A stretch of 8,210 nucleotides of DNA from CAYTID01 sp964437735 (GTDB taxonomy: Bacteria; Bacteroidota; Ignavibacteria; UBA10030; BY39): NCBI GenBank assembly GCA_964437735.1, contig CAYTID010000095.1:1-8210 (forward strand). The letters are read 5' to 3'. Shown here in pieces: positions 7,306-8,210 of the stretch. Position numbers and translations under genes: made by a program. The notes under the pieces were generated by a model. It was not told where the DNA came from, did not search any database, and saw only the letters and a program-made list of their open reading frames with translations. How positions within the stretch are numbered: the first letter of the stretch is position 1; the number at the start of each line of letters is the position of its first letter.

Positions 7306-8210
7306 ATGAAGAAATCAACAAAAATATTTTTAGCAATCGTTGGTTTTTTATTTTTAATAAGTGTTGGTGGATTTCTGATATTATTCAGTTTATTTTCTGA
7401 TATTTCTGATGATGATATGGAAGTAGTGTCTGGCAAAGGTGAAAAAATCGGATTAATCGAGCTGCGCGACGTTATTACTGATTCAGAGAAAATTGTTAAA
7501 CTTTTTAAAAAGTATCGGAAGAATAAAACAATTAAAGCTATTGTATTCCGAGTTGTATCGCCCGGCGGCGGTGTTGTAGCTAGTCACGAAATTTATGAAG
7601 AAGTCCGAAAGACCCGCCAATTTGGAAAACCTGTCGTTGTCTCTATGGGTTCTGTTGCAGCAAGCGGTGGTTATTACGTTTCTTGCGGGGCAAACATCAT
7701 AGTTGCGAATCCGGGAACAATCACAGGAAGTATCGGAGTGATTTCCCAATTCATGAGAATAGACCCGATGTTAAGCAAAATCGGTATCGAAATGAATACT
7801 ATTAAGAGTGGTAAGTACAAAGATGCTGGCAATATGTTCCGCGAAATGTCAAAAGAAGACAAACAATATCTCCAATCGTTGATGGATGGTGTACATAAAC
7901 AGTTTATCGGTATTGTAGCAAAAGAACGAAAATATGATGAAAATAAAATTCTCGAATATGCCGATGGACGGATTTTTACAGGTGAACAGGCATATGATTT
8001 ACGACTTGTTGATACTTTAGGAACATTTGAAGATGCAATTAAAATAGCCGCTGAGCTTGCTGAAATTAAAGGTGAACCGGCGATAGTTAAAGAAGTAAAA
8101 CGAAAACGTTTTTTTGAACAGATATTAGGGACTTCAAAAGTTGATGAATTAATAAAAATTAAAGATGATTTATTACATCAACCGTTCCTTCAATATAAAT
8201 TTAATTATTA
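7306..8210 (+). CDS. sppA: Signal peptide peptidase SppA, short form (stop codon at window edge)
   Basis: SppA is a membrane-bound serine protease that degrades signal peptides released after export. The 301 visible residues start with a membrane anchor (about 7-30). The protease domain has RVVSPGGG (82-89), then SMGSVAASGGYYV (113-125) with the likely nucleophile Ser120, GTITGSIGVI (137-146), and IKSGKYKDAG (166-175) with the likely general base Lys172. The 52-residue spacing between Ser120 and Lys172 matches the Ser-Lys dyad of Bacillus subtilis SppA. DGRIFTGEQAYDLRLVD (220-236) is also a family hallmark. The frame is open to the last base, and the window ends in TA, so the stop is probably completed by the next base and the protein is probably complete. 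AGG at 7295-7297, eight bases before the ATG, is a modest ribosome binding site. It follows the GldE-like gene by 59 bases. Confidence 0.93.
   Translation, partial: MKKSTKIFLAIVGFLFLISVGGFLILFSLFSDISDDDMEVVSGKGEKIGLIELRDVITDSEKIVKLFKKYRKNKTIKAIVFRVVSPGGGVVASHEIYEEVRKTRQFGKPVVVSMGSVAASGGYYVSCGANIIVANPGTITGSIGVISQFMRIDPMLSKIGIEMNTIKSGKYKDAGNMFREMSKEDKQYLQSLMDGVHKQFIGIVAKERKYDENKILEYADGRIFTGEQAYDLRLVDTLGTFEDAIKIAAELAEIKGEPAIVKEVKRKRFFEQILGTSKVDELIKIKDDLLHQPFLQYKFNY

Noticed and set aside
7483..7862. Minus-strand open frames at the right end
   Set aside because: They are antisense shadows of sppA, whose catalytic motifs are clear on the + strand.

Overview
The window looks like chromosomal DNA from a free-living member of the Bacteroidetes/Chlorobi/Ignavibacteriae lineage, most likely Ignavibacteria. 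This rests on three things: a very large secreted protein with a C-terminal domain resembling the type IX secretion (T9SS) type A sorting domain, a PorV/PorQ-type outer-membrane protein directly behind it, and an ssb gene followed by a GldE-like CBS-domain membrane protein. The DNA is AT-rich and the style is even throughout. All six genes lie on the + strand. I see no tRNA, rRNA, CRISPR array, insertion sequence, attachment site or phage gene.

Left part (1-4463): the first gene enters from outside the window and runs to 3359. Its product is a multi-domain secreted protein with calcium-loop-like motifs, a six-proline linker, a fibronectin-III-like stretch and a sorting domain. A PorV/PorQ-family gene follows after 35 bases with a good ribosome binding site. 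The pair ends at a strong intrinsic terminator (4429-4463), so this is probably one transcript encoding a T9SS cargo and a PorV-like partner.

Right part (4464-8210): an AT-rich gap of about 156 bases must hold the promoter of the next unit. That unit contains a secreted NHL-type beta-propeller protein, ssb, a GldE/CorC-like membrane protein with a TTG start, and sppA, separated by 45-59 bases with no clear terminator between them. The sppA reading frame is open to the last base of the window. The final two bases are TA, so the stop codon is probably completed one base outside.

Functionally, most of the window concerns the cell envelope and export: a secreted cargo, an outer-membrane shuttle or channel-like protein, a secreted propeller, a GldE-like protein and a signal peptide peptidase. 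The exception is ssb, which belongs to replication and repair. The ssb-gldE adjacency matches an arrangement known in gliding Bacteroidetes. I found no convincing wholly new system. The most interesting points are the cargo-PorV pairing and the ssb/gldE-like/sppA linkage.
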